A stretch of 36,860 bases of DNA from a virus, in IMG/VR virus record IMGVR_UViG_3300031758_000227, positions 1 through 36,860 of that record; one strand, 5' to 3'. The translations under genes and the position numbers were made by a program. This document shows, one piece after another, positions 6,499 to 14,141 of the stretch. How positions within the stretch are numbered: position 1 is the first letter of the stretch; the number at the start of each line of letters is the position of its first letter. A model generated the notes under the pieces. It saw only the letters and a program-made list of their open reading frames with translations, ran no database searches and had not been told where the DNA came from.

Positions 6499-6761
6499 CC
6501 AAGTCGACACCCCAAAAACTTAAGTACCAGAAGGAATACAACGCTCGCCCTGAAGAAGTGGCCAAGCGTGTGAAGAACAACGCTGCACGGCGCGAAGCTA
6601 TCAAAGATGGCAAGGCCAAGGTAGGCGATGGTAAGGACGTAGCCCACAAGAAGTCACTGGAGAACGGCGGTGGCAACCACAAGGCTAACGTAGCAGTGCA
6701 AGACCGTACAACCAACCGTGGATGGAGGAAAGGCAGTGGCTCGTATAACCCCGATAAGTGA
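6495..6761 (+). CDS. Small basic HNH-like protein
   Basis: An 88-residue, strongly basic product coupled to the preceding gene by an ATGA overlap, with AAGGAG upstream. The N-terminus (KLKYQKEYNARPEEVAKRVK) is a charged helix seen at the start of a common family of small phage proteins. The C-terminal part, GDGKDVAHKKSLENGGGNHK then ANVAVQ and NRGWRKG, follows the spacing of an HNH fold (D-x-H, then N, then N). The second catalytic His is not obvious, so activity is uncertain. It may be a DNA-binding remnant of an HNH nuclease. Confidence 0.62.
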   Translation: MTKSTPQKLKYQKEYNARPEEVAKRVKNNAARREAIKDGKAKVGDGKDVAHKKSLENGGGNHKANVAVQDRTTNRGWRKGSGSYNPDK

Positions 6762-6963
6762 AGGCATGTGGACGCCGGGGTTTGCATTCTTCGGCGTGCC
6801 GCTACCTAAAGGTATAGCGAAGTGTCAACTATTACATGACCACACGTACGACATTGTAAATTTGCACTGGATAACAGTAGATGGAGAGAAGCATTCCATG
6901 CCGTTTGAACAAACCGACGAAGGAGTCACAGCAGCTCTTGTTGCAATGAAACTCACATGCTAA
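6736..6963 (+). CDS. Small phage protein of unknown function, GTG start
   Basis: The likely start is GTG at 6736, because GGAGG (6724-6728) lies seven bases upstream. An earlier GTG at 6718 has no ribosome-binding site, and the internal ATG at 6766 would drop ten residues. The 75-residue product has a beta-rich pattern (GFAFFGVPLP, YDIVNLHWITVDG) and ends in a helix. I recognise no family. It overlaps the HNH-like gene by 26 bp and the helicase by 7 bp, so translation is probably coupled on both sides. A helicase partner is possible but only by position. Confidence 0.6.
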   Translation: MARITPISEGMWTPGFAFFGVPLPKGIAKCQLLHDHTYDIVNLHWITVDGEKHSMPFEQTDEGVTAALVAMKLTC

Positions 6964-8528
6964 TTCACAAAGAAAAGAAAGCAGTCGTACTCAAGCTCCG
7001 TAATCCGACACGAGTAACGACTGTCATACCAACCTCAGTGTTGGTCGAACACAAAGGCGCGACACTGGTAGCAGTGCCACACAGACCCGATGAAACTCGG
7101 GTGCTGCGTAACTTGGGCTTCGAGGTTCCTGACCCCATGCCCATGCACTATGACTGGCCCAAGGTCAGTGGTAGGCACAGTCCGTTCTCCGCTCAACTGG
7201 AGACGGCATCGTTTCTGTCCATGAACAGCCGTGCGTTCTGCCTCAACGGTATGGGCACTGGCAAGACCAACAGCGCACTGTGGGCGTACGACTATCTACG
7301 TCGTACCAAGACAGTCAAGAAGATGCTCGTTGTGTGTCCACTGTCTACCATGGAGCGTACGTGGGCTGACTCAGTGTTCCAGACGTTCCCGCACCTAGAC
7401 TGCGTGGTACTGCATGGCTCACGGGACAGACGCAACAAGCTGCTCAAGCAGGACGTGCATGTCTACGTCATCAACATCGACGGGTTGGCTACCATCAAAG
7501 ACGAGCTGGCCAAGCGCCCTGACATTGACCTGATCGTGGTAGACGAACTTGCGCTGGCACGTAACTCTGGCACCGACCGCTGGAAGATTCTGAACACCAT
7601 CTGCAACAAGCAGTCCACACGCCGTGTGTGGGGCATGACCGGGTCTCCGACTCCCAACGCTCCTACCGACGCATGGGCGCAATGCAAGCTGGTGACACCT
7701 GACAACTCTGCTGTGCCCAAGTACTTCAGTGCGTTCCGTGACCGCGTGATGCGCCAGATCACCCCGTTCAAGTGGGCGGCAAGGCAGGACGCCAACGACG
7801 CCGTGTATCAGATGATGCAGCCAGCTATCCGGTTCTCGCTGGATGACTGCGTGGACTTGCCAGAGCAGACGTTCATCACCCGTGAGGTCGCCCTCACCAA
7901 GGAGCAGGACAAGGCTTACAAGGACATGATGAACAAGCTGGCTACCGAGTACTCCGGTGGGCAGATTCTTGCGGTTAACGAGGCTGTCAAGGCCAACAAG
8001 CTGATTCAGATTGCATGTGGTGTCGCGTACGGGACAGATGGCGAAGAGGTTGTCATTCCATCTAAGCCTCGCATAGACGTCCTCAAAGAAATCATCGAGG
8101 AGTCCGAAGGCAAAGTCATCGTGTTTGTGCCATTGACCGGCGCTCTGGAAAGCGTGGCGTCAGAACTGCGTAAGGACTGGGCGGTAGAAACGGTGCATGG
8201 CGGAACTAGCAAGTCCGAGCGCGACAGAATTTTTGGTGAGTTTCAACGAGGTCTTGACCCTCGTGTGTTGGTGGCTAACGCATCGACCATGAGCCATGGA
8301 CTGACACTGACGGCAGCAACCACCATCGTGTGGTACGCCCCGGTTCACTCGAATGAAACTTACGAACAGGCTTGTGCTCGCGTAAGGCGACCGGGCCAGA
8401 CAAGAACCACAGTGATCGTTCACATCGCAGGTACGGATGTTGAGCGGCGTGTGTATAAGAGACTGCAGGACAAACAGTCCATGCAGGGTGTGTTACTCGA
8501 CATGATGAAAGAGCGGATAGACCAATGA
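6957..8528 (+). CDS. SNF2/DEAD-like superfamily 2 helicase
   Basis: The 523-residue protein has two RecA-like domains. Domain 1 carries Walker A (GMGTGKT, K103), Walker B (VVDELA, D196-E197) and motif III (MTGSPTPN). Domain 2 carries motif V (ANASTMSHGLTLTAATTIVW) and motif VI (QACARVRRPGQ, Q471 to Q481), whose R-x-x-R-x-x-GQ form is typical of SNF2-type enzymes. Walker B reads DELA where DEAH is usual. Such phage proteins use ATP to move along duplex DNA and take part in replication, recombination or remodelling. The ATG is inside the end of the preceding gene. Confidence 0.92.
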   Translation: MLIHKEKKAVVLKLRNPTRVTTVIPTSVLVEHKGATLVAVPHRPDETRVLRNLGFEVPDPMPMHYDWPKVSGRHSPFSAQLETASFLSMNSRAFCLNGMGTGKTNSALWAYDYLRRTKTVKKMLVVCPLSTMERTWADSVFQTFPHLDCVVLHGSRDRRNKLLKQDVHVYVINIDGLATIKDELAKRPDIDLIVVDELALARNSGTDRWKILNTICNKQSTRRVWGMTGSPTPNAPTDAWAQCKLVTPDNSAVPKYFSAFRDRVMRQITPFKWAARQDANDAVYQMMQPAIRFSLDDCVDLPEQTFITREVALTKEQDKAYKDMMNKLATEYSGGQILAVNEAVKANKLIQIACGVAYGTDGEEVVIPSKPRIDVLKEIIEESEGKVIVFVPLTGALESVASELRKDWAVETVHGGTSKSERDRIFGEFQRGLDPRVLVANASTMSHGLTLTAATTIVWYAPVHSNETYEQACARVRRPGQTRTTVIVHIAGTDVERRVYKRLQDKQSMQGVLLDMMKERIDQ

Positions 8529-8911
8529 AACTATCAGAAGCAGTCACGCTGTACATACAGCTACGCGACAAGAAAGCGCAGATGAAGTCCGACTTCGACG
8601 CCTCGGTTGCCCCCATCAATGAGAAGATGGAGAAGCTCGAAGCCAAGCTGTTGGACGTGTTCAACAAGACCGGCATGGACTCAGTCAAGACTGAGCATGG
8701 TACGGCTTACACCGCTGTGCGTACAACCGCCAGCGTTGCAGATCGTGAAGCCTTCATGGAGTTTGTGAAGGCCAACGAAGAGTGGAGCTTGATCGAGGTG
8801 CGGGCTGCAAAGACCGCCATTGAGCAGTTCCGCGACAACAACGACAACGAGTTACCACCGGGCATAAATATTCGCTCAGAGCGCGTTGTCAACATCCGCC
8901 GTTCGGCATAA
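8525..8911 (+). CDS. Conserved phage protein with N-terminal coiled coil (128 aa)
   Basis: Coupled to the helicase by an ATGA overlap. Residues 1-48 form a long charged helix (LRDKKAQMKSDFDAS, then EKMEKLEAKLLDVF) with heptad-like spacing, so a coiled-coil dimer is likely. The rest is mixed alpha/beta: SVKTEHGTAYTAVRTTASVA, a helix with EWSLIEVRAAKTAIEQF, and the end LPPGINIRSERVVNIRR. I recall proteins of this shape next to helicases and DNA-binding proteins in other phages, but no named family with a function. It stands directly before the candidate single-strand-binding protein. Confidence 0.72.
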   Translation: MKLSEAVTLYIQLRDKKAQMKSDFDASVAPINEKMEKLEAKLLDVFNKTGMDSVKTEHGTAYTAVRTTASVADREAFMEFVKANEEWSLIEVRAAKTAIEQFRDNNDNELPPGINIRSERVVNIRRSA

Positions 8912-8938
8912 ACTCCTGTTCCCTCAACCGAGAAAATT

Positions 8939-9880
8939 ATGAACATCATTCCATTTGACTCCGGCAGCAACCTGCCAGCCTTCCTCAAAAAAGTTGACGT
9001 CGCTGCGCTCAACTCCGACCTCACAGCCCACGCAGGTGGTGGCTTCCCAGTCATCTCCATCAAGGGCAAAGTGTTTGCAGTCGTCCGCGACGGCGAGCGC
9101 GAAATTCAGATGAACCCCAAAGACCCGGACAGCGCTGCTACCAGCCTGAACGTGGTGTTGCTAAAAGCCAACAAGGGCACCAGCAAGGTGTTCTACATCA
9201 AGGGCTACGACAAAGACACCAGCGAAGGCCAGAAGCCTGACTGCTACTCCAACGATGGCGTTGAGCCAGCGGCTGATGCTCAGAACAAGCAGGCCAAGAA
9301 GTGCGCTACCTGCCCGCACAACCAGTGGGGCTCGCGTGTCTCCGAGAAGGGTGCTACCAAGGGCAAGGCTTGCGCTGACGCTGTTCGTATGGCTGTGGCC
9401 CCTGCCGGTCAGATCAACGACGCCATGCTGCTGCGTGTGCCCCCCGCGTCTATCAAGGCACTGGGCGAGTACGGTCAGATGTTGGCCAAGCGCGGTGTTG
9501 GCTACAACATGGTTGTCACCAAGGTTGGCTTCGACTTGCAAGCTGAGTCTCCCAAGCTGACGTTCTCCGCTATTGGTTTGCTGGATGATGACGGCTTTGC
9601 TGAAGTCCAAGAGATCGCTGCGTCGGACGTGGTGTCCAACATCCTCGGCTCGTCCATCGCTGTTGCGGTTGCTGCTGAAGCTACTGCTGAGCCAGAAGAA
9701 GAGGAAGCCCCTGCACCTGTGGCCAAGCCCAAAGCCAAGCCTGTGTTGGAAGAGCCAGCCGAGGAAGAAGCCCCTGCACCTGTGGCCAAGCCCAAAGCTG
9801 CTGCCAAGCCAGCTCCTAAGCCGGCTCCAGTTGAAGACGACATGGACCTCGACCTCGACGGTATCAGTTTCGACGATTAA
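8939..9880 (+). CDS. Candidate single-stranded DNA-binding protein
   Basis: The 313-residue protein has a folded N-terminal part of about 240 residues, a Pro/Ala/Lys-rich flexible linker and a very acidic end (DDMDLDLDGISFDD). An acidic tail on a flexible linker is the hallmark of SSB, T7 gp2.5 and T4 gp32, where it docks partner proteins. Four cysteines (C102, C122, C125, C145) could bind zinc, as in gp32. I see no clear OB-fold signature, so the call depends on architecture and on its place between helicase and primase. A 32-bp direct repeat lies in the linker. A 27-bp gap precedes it, with no strong ribosome-binding site. Confidence 0.68.
   Translation: MNIIPFDSGSNLPAFLKKVDVAALNSDLTAHAGGGFPVISIKGKVFAVVRDGEREIQMNPKDPDSAATSLNVVLLKANKGTSKVFYIKGYDKDTSEGQKPDCYSNDGVEPAADAQNKQAKKCATCPHNQWGSRVSEKGATKGKACADAVRMAVAPAGQINDAMLLRVPPASIKALGEYGQMLAKRGVGYNMVVTKVGFDLQAESPKLTFSAIGLLDDDGFAEVQEIAASDVVSNILGSSIAVAVAAEATAEPEEEEAPAPVAKPKAKPVLEEPAEEEAPAPVAKPKAAAKPAPKPAPVEDDMDLDLDGISFDD
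9704..9798 (+). repeat. 32-bp perfect direct repeat in the acidic-tail linker
   Basis: The same 32 bases occur at 9704-9735 and 9767-9798, offset by 63 bp (21 codons), so the frame is kept. Each copy encodes EAPAPVAKPKA. Slippage or unequal recombination could lengthen or shorten the linker without breaking the protein. Confidence 0.92.
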
Positions 9881-9988
9881 TTTCGTGGGGGAAAGCTTAT
9901 TCTGTGGTGACGCATGGCCCATAGCCATGAAGGTTGCAGTACAGTTAGTACCCCACACCCCCAACGCAACATCAACCTAGGAAATATC

Positions 9989-10195
9989 ATGGAATACAAA
10001 ATCAAACTCGACATGAGCATGGACGCCAACTCCCTCAACACCCTGCTTGGTGCATTGGGTAGTGGCCCGCACAACTTCGTGCGTCCCATCATCGACAACA
10101 TCTTGGCTCAGGCCAAGGAACAAGAAGAAGCTGCCAAGGCGCAAGCTGACGCAGCACCTGTGCAAGACGACGTTTCCGCTGGCGGCACAGACTAA
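9989..10195 (+). CDS. Small acidic helical protein (68 aa)
   Basis: The ATG at 9989 has TAGGAAA upstream; a longer frame from 9914 lacks such a site. The product begins with a short strand (YKIKLDMSMD) and continues as helices, ending in a Gln/Glu/Ala-rich, acidic tail (QAKEQEEAAKAQADA, then DDVSAGGTD). No family is recognised. It lies 108 bp after the candidate single-strand-binding protein and is followed by an intrinsic terminator, so it ends a transcription unit. The 108-bp gap before it holds no clear promoter or hairpin. Confidence 0.65.
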   Translation: MEYKIKLDMSMDANSLNTLLGALGSGPHNFVRPIIDNILAQAKEQEEAAKAQADAAPVQDDVSAGGTD

Positions 10196-10213
10196 AAAGG
10201 GGTAATCTCTTGG

Positions 10214-10243
10214 AGCCCGCTCTGGCGGGCTTTTTCCTTTTTT
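10214..10243 (+). terminator. Intrinsic terminator before the primase gene
   Basis: AGCCCGC (10214-10220) pairs with GCGGGCT (10225-10231) around a TCTG loop, followed by TTTTTCCTTTTTT. It ends the unit that holds the helicase and single-strand-binding genes. The primase starts 42 bases later with no obvious promoter between, so it is probably expressed by read-through. Confidence 0.88.
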
Positions 10244-10284
10244 GGAGTAGTCATGCGTTGCAAAAATACAACAAGGGGTGCTGT

Positions 10285-13200
10285 ATGAACACCCTAGAGT
10301 TCCTCAAAACAATCCTGCCTGAGTTCGGCATCCATTACCTCGCCCTGTTTAAGGAGGGCTACAAATACCCGGCGCACAAGGTCTATACTGACCTTGAGAC
10401 CATGGCCGAGGCGGTTGATCGCATGGCTGGCAGCAAGCAGCTATCGGTGTACCACGCCTGCGCTTCATATCAGAAGGCCGTCATTGAGTTGGACGAGCTG
10501 GACAAGAATGGCAAACCCCAACGCAAGTACCGCATCTCGGAGAACTGGGACAAGGCCAAGGCGTTCTGGGTAGACGTTGATTGCGGCCAAGAGAAGTTCG
10601 ACAAGGGGCAGGGCTATCTGACCAAGAAGGACGCTTGTGTGGCCATGGCCAAGTTTGCCAAGGATGTAGGCATCCCACGCCCCATGCTGGTTGATTCGGG
10701 CAACGGCATCCACGCATACTGGCCTCTGACCCATGAGATCGGCCACGAGTTGTGGTGCAAGGTGTCTACAGTTCTCAAGGCTACTCTGGCACACGAGAAG
10801 GTCTTAGCTGACCCAACACGCACCGCCGACTTCGCATCTATTTTGCGCCCAATCAATTCGACTAACAGAAAAGAAGGCAACGCCAAAACAGTCAAGCTGC
10901 TGGCTACATGCGAAGCTGTTAACCCCAAAGAATTTGCCGTAACGCTGTTTGCGTTCGCCAAAGAGAACAATGTCAAGGCCGTCAAAGAGACACCCAAGAA
11001 GACCCAAAAGTATCAGTCGACTGACCTGAACTCTGACCTGACAGCCCACCTCACGCAGTACCCTGAAGTCCCAGTGGACGCCAACGTAATGGCCGACAAG
11101 TGCCAGCAAGTTTCAAAGATGCGCGACACCATGGGTGATGTGTCTTACGACCATTGGTGGAAAGTTATCGGGCTGCTGACTTTCTGTGAGGGCGGTCGTG
11201 AGACTGCCGAAGCATGGACGTCTAACCGTCAAGAGTCTGGTCACACTAGCCTTGACTGGGATGTCAAGTACGACACTTGGAGCAAAGGCCCGACACTTTG
11301 TGAGACATTGGATAGCTGTAATCCGGGCGGCTGCAACGGCTGCGCGTTCAAGGGCAAGGTTACAACACCGTTGCAACTTGGCCGGGTGATGCCCGAGCCT
11401 GAAGAAATTGTTGCTGAGACTGTTACTGAGGAAGGTGTTACGGAGCAAGCGACCATACCTGCGCTGCCTCGCGGCTACCAGTGGGACTCCGGGTTGCTGA
11501 GTCGCCTCATCCCAGACAAAGAAGGGGTCATGCAGATATTCCCATTCTGCGAGAACCTGTTCTACCCAACGACTCGTATCCGTGGCGAAGACGGCACGTT
11601 CCGTTATGGCATCCGGCTGCACCTACCCGACAAGCGCATCCGCGACTTCGAGATTTCAGGTGAGTCCGTGGCATCACCAACGGATTTGCTGAGGGCTATG
11701 GCCCGATACGAGCTCACGAAGAGCAACCACAAAAACGCTGGAGAGCACATGGCGGCATATCTGCTGGACCAACTGCAGTCCTTAAAGCGCAGCATCACCG
11801 AGACCAACACCATGACAGCCTTTGGCTGGAAGGACGACTACAAGTCGTTCCTGATCGGGGAGACCCTGTTCAACCAAGACGGCAGCGAACGCAAAGTGTT
11901 GGTCGGCGGCAACGCCAAGGAGCGTGCCAACGCATTTAAGAACGGTCGCGGTAGCTTGGAAGGCTACGCCGAGGCCATGAACTTCATGTACAACAGGCCA
12001 GAGGCTGTCCACTGGCAATACACCGTATGCGCTGGCTGGGGCTCACTGGTGTCGCACCACTGTGAAGACCTGTACAAGGGCTTGATTCTGGCGCTGCAAG
12101 GCGGCAAGTCTGGCCGTGGCAAGACCACTGCATGTCACGCTGCTCTGGCTGCGTTCGGCAATCCTGAGAAGATGACGCTCAACTCCAAGGAAGGCTTCAC
12201 CACCAACGCGCTGTGGGCTACGCTGGGTGTGTACAACAACATCCCCGTGCTGGCTGACGAGTTGACCAACATGGAAGCTGGCGTCTTCAGTGATGTGGCC
12301 TACGGCGTATCCAATGGCCAAGAGAAGGTTCGCCTGACATCCAAGGGCGGCGGCGTGGTATTCGCCAAGTCATCCGAGTGGCGGCTGAACGTGTACGTGA
12401 CCGGTAACCGCGACTTCTACGGACTGCTGGCCGCTAACCAAGCCAACTCACAGGCCGAGGCCGTGCGCCTGATTCAGCTCAACGTGGACCGCTACGACCC
12501 GCTGATGCTTGTTGACCGTGCAGAGTACCCAGACACCGAAGAGGGCGAGGACGCATGGAGATCAGCATCTGCCATGGTAGCCGCTGAGAACATCAAGAAG
12601 ATGACTGCCAACTCCGGCCATGCAGGTGCTGCCATGGTCAAGTACATTCTGGCCAACGAAGCCGAGGTCTACCGCGACATGCAGACCATGCTGGGCAAGT
12701 TCACTGAGGTGCTGTCCAACCCCAAGTTCCGCTTCTACCGGGCGCACAGTGCATGCACAATTGTGATTGCCAAGATCGCCAAGAAGCTGGGCATTGTGGA
12801 TTTCGATATTCGTGAGCTGTACAAGTTCACCGTGAACCTGCTGCGTGACCTGTCTGAGTCGGTCGAAGAGAACAACACCGTGTCATCAGAAGATGCGTTC
12901 CAGCGCATGGTCAGCATGTTGAGTCAGCGCATAATAGTCACAACAGAGTGCCGCGACAGCCGTGATGGGCGTGGCCCCGAGACCCCTCGCAATCGAGTCA
13001 ATGGGCCAATCGCCGGGCGCTACATCCTAGGCACGGCCAACAGCAAAGAACTTGCTGGGCGCTTGATCTTGTCTCAAAAGGAAGTGCGCGAATGGTGCAT
13101 GGCTCACCGCATGGACTACCATTCAATGGTGGCCAGCATCAAGGAAGCCGGTGCTTTGGTGTCTCAAGGTGAGAAGTTTGTCATCACCCGTGGTACTGAC

Positions 13201-13323
13201 TGCACGTCGCAGCAGACCCGTTGCATTGTGGTGGACACACGCCGCCTGAACGCGGATTCGGCTACACCAGTGTTGACTTTGGTTACCAGCCAATTTGACG
13301 GTGACGTCGCCAACGATGTATGA
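10285..13323 (+). CDS. Primase-helicase (AEP-type primase plus DUF927-type helicase)
   Basis: The start at 10285 has AAGGGG upstream; a frame open from 10210 runs through the terminator and is not a real start. The 1012-residue protein couples primer synthesis to DNA unwinding. Residues 90-215 look like an archaeo-eukaryotic primase core: D97 and D99 (FWVDVDCG) as metal ligands and MLVDSGNGIHAYW as a conserved strand. Near residue 279 a PriCT-2-like linker domain follows (MGDVSYDHWWKVIGLL), then cysteines C345, C350 and C353. The helicase part has Walker A (GGKSGRGKTT, K613) and Walker B (VLADELTN, D658-E659), like DUF927 proteins. The C-terminal 150 residues may form winged helices. Confidence 0.86.
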   Translation: MNTLEFLKTILPEFGIHYLALFKEGYKYPAHKVYTDLETMAEAVDRMAGSKQLSVYHACASYQKAVIELDELDKNGKPQRKYRISENWDKAKAFWVDVDCGQEKFDKGQGYLTKKDACVAMAKFAKDVGIPRPMLVDSGNGIHAYWPLTHEIGHELWCKVSTVLKATLAHEKVLADPTRTADFASILRPINSTNRKEGNAKTVKLLATCEAVNPKEFAVTLFAFAKENNVKAVKETPKKTQKYQSTDLNSDLTAHLTQYPEVPVDANVMADKCQQVSKMRDTMGDVSYDHWWKVIGLLTFCEGGRETAEAWTSNRQESGHTSLDWDVKYDTWSKGPTLCETLDSCNPGGCNGCAFKGKVTTPLQLGRVMPEPEEIVAETVTEEGVTEQATIPALPRGYQWDSGLLSRLIPDKEGVMQIFPFCENLFYPTTRIRGEDGTFRYGIRLHLPDKRIRDFEISGESVASPTDLLRAMARYELTKSNHKNAGEHMAAYLLDQLQSLKRSITETNTMTAFGWKDDYKSFLIGETLFNQDGSERKVLVGGNAKERANAFKNGRGSLEGYAEAMNFMYNRPEAVHWQYTVCAGWGSLVSHHCEDLYKGLILALQGGKSGRGKTTACHAALAAFGNPEKMTLNSKEGFTTNALWATLGVYNNIPVLADELTNMEAGVFSDVAYGVSNGQEKVRLTSKGGGVVFAKSSEWRLNVYVTGNRDFYGLLAANQANSQAEAVRLIQLNVDRYDPLMLVDRAEYPDTEEGEDAWRSASAMVAAENIKKMTANSGHAGAAMVKYILANEAEVYRDMQTMLGKFTEVLSNPKFRFYRAHSACTIVIAKIAKKLGIVDFDIRELYKFTVNLLRDLSESVEENNTVSSEDAFQRMVSMLSQRIIVTTECRDSRDGRGPETPRNRVNGPIAGRYILGTANSKELAGRLILSQKEVREWCMAHRMDYHSMVASIKEAGALVSQGEKFVITRGTDCTSQQTRCIVVDTRRLNADSATPVLTLVTSQFDGDVANDV

Positions 13324-13371
13324 TCCCCTCGCTGACTGTCATGTTAGCTCCTTAGTGTTGAGGAACCTTAG

Positions 13372-13402
13372 CCCCCGAGTCGAAAGACCCGGGGGTTTTT
13401 TT
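13372..13402 (+). terminator. Intrinsic terminator at the end of the early/replication strand
   Basis: CCCCCG (13372-13377) pairs with CGGGGG (13390-13395); after one A-C mismatch, GTC pairs with GAC around a GAAA tetraloop, and seven T residues follow. It stops + strand transcription just before the convergent - strand genes. Read from the other strand the hairpin has no T-run after it, so it protects one direction only. Confidence 0.92.
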
Positions 13403-13403
13403 A

Positions 13404-13541
13404 TCACTTGCCTTTGGCCAGACACTTGCCAGCAGCTTTGCATTTGGCAGGACTCTTGCAGCCGGGGCATGGCTTGAAGGGTGCAGCTTTCTTGCCAGCT
13501 TTTGCTGGGGCCTTGGCCATCATCATTTTTCCGTACATCAT
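13404..13541 (-). CDS. 45-residue Lys- and Cys-rich mini-protein
   Basis: An ATG at 13541 with AAGGAGT upstream opens a 45-residue frame that ends two bases from the terminator T-run. It begins MMYGKMMM, continues with a Lys/Ala/Pro-rich stretch and ends with four cysteines: C25-x2-C28-x5-C34-x5-C40, separated by Lys, Ala and Gly. No acidic residue is present, so the charge is strongly positive. The cysteine spacing could bind a metal ion; Lys/Ala/Pro content recalls histone H1 tails and basic DNA-packing peptides. No named family is recognised. It is the last gene of the - strand unit. Confidence 0.65.
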   Translation of the reverse strand: MMYGKMMMAKAPAKAGKKAAPFKPCPGCKSPAKCKAAGKCLAKGK

Positions 13542-13552
13542 GGTGGTACTCC

Positions 13553-13702
13553 TTATTTCATCTTCGAGGTGGACTTCTTACCCTCGTACTTCTTTTCCAT
13601 GGCGGCATAGGCTTTCTTGCCACCGGCCATCTTCTTCTCTTTGGCTTCCATCATCTTGGACTCGCCTTTGCCGAACGGGTTCGGCTTCTTTGCTTTCATC
13701 AT
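13553..13702 (-). CDS. 49-residue Lys-rich mini-protein
   Basis: An ATG at 13702 with GGAGA upstream gives a 49-residue protein. About one residue in three is Lys, with Met, Gly and Ala. It reads as a charged helix (ESKMMEAKEKKMAGGKKAYA) flanked by flexible ends (KKPNPFGKG at the start, KKSTSKMK at the end). No cysteines, signal peptide or membrane segment. No named family recognised; similar FGK-type short basic proteins turn up in other environmental phages. It follows the DUF5872-like gene by 19 bp. Nucleic-acid binding is likely from charge alone. Confidence 0.62.
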   Translation of the reverse strand: MMKAKKPNPFGKGESKMMEAKEKKMAGGKKAYAAMEKKYEGKKSTSKMK

Positions 13703-13721
13703 GGGATTCTCCAGTTGGTGG

Positions 13722-13955
13722 TTAACGGTACTTCGCGGTTTTTGCAGCTACTTTTTTGGGTTGCGCTACAAACTGTTTCCCCGCAGCTTTGCCAGCGCGT
13801 TTCGCACGCGTTGTTGCAGCATACTCAGCAGGGCTAAGGCTTTTGATTGCAGACTCAGGTAGATACCTTTCGCCCGTGTCAGATGATCGTTTTCCACTTT
13901 TGGTTCTCCAGTTCTGGTTAGTCCAGTCTTTGAGGGATTTTTGAGGGGCTTTCAA
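13722..13955 (-). CDS. DUF5872-like small basic protein, TTG start
   Basis: A 77-residue product beginning at TTG 13955, where the start overlaps the preceding stop (TTGA) and a GGGGGG run lies about eight bases upstream. There is no ATG before the conserved region. The pattern SLKDWTNQNWRTKSGK, TGERYLPESAIKSL, EYAATTRAKRAGKAAGKQF and the end QPKKVAAKTAKYR matches what I remember of the DUF5872 family, known from phages and large algal viruses. Its function is unknown. The basic C-terminus suggests DNA or RNA contact. Confidence 0.75.
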   Translation of the reverse strand: MKAPQKSLKDWTNQNWRTKSGKRSSDTGERYLPESAIKSLSPAEYAATTRAKRAGKAAGKQFVAQPKKVAAKTAKYR

Positions 13956-14140
13956 TCTTTATACCCCCCGCCAGCGGCCTTGTACTTCTTGGCCACAAGC
14001 TGCGCCTTGCGAGCGCTCCACTGTCCTGCACCAGTGCCTTGTGTGGCAGCGGCCTTGACCTGTGACACGATCCGCTTGCGCAGCTCGGGCTTGGTGTAGT
14101 TGCCAGCGGCGTTCACCGTGGACTTAGATTTGGTTGCCAT
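13952..14140 (-). CDS. Small basic protein with QWSARKAQ motif
   Basis: A 62-residue basic product starting at ATG 14140. The core VNAAGNYTKPELRKRIVSQV, then GQWSARKAQLVAKKYKAAGG followed by GY, matches a short family common in marine and freshwater phages, often as a stand-alone gene near virion proteins. No function is established. The sequence predicts two basic helices joined by a Gly/Thr loop. It follows the DUF6321-like gene by a single base, and its stop overlaps the TTG of the next gene. Confidence 0.72.
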   Translation of the reverse strand: MATKSKSTVNAAGNYTKPELRKRIVSQVKAAATQGTGAGQWSARKAQLVAKKYKAAGGGYKD

Positions 14141-14141
14141 G

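Noticed and set aside
9161-9964. 267-residue - strand frame opposite the candidate single-strand-binding protein
   Set aside because: It is a mirror of a gene with strong G/C third-position bias, has Leu/Gly/Arg/His low complexity without known motifs, and overlaps a well-supported gene.
10210-10284. Start of the primase gene at 10210, giving 25 more residues
   Set aside because: This stretch is the terminator hairpin and its T-run read as codons. It lacks a ribosome-binding site, while ATG 10285 has AAGGGG upstream.
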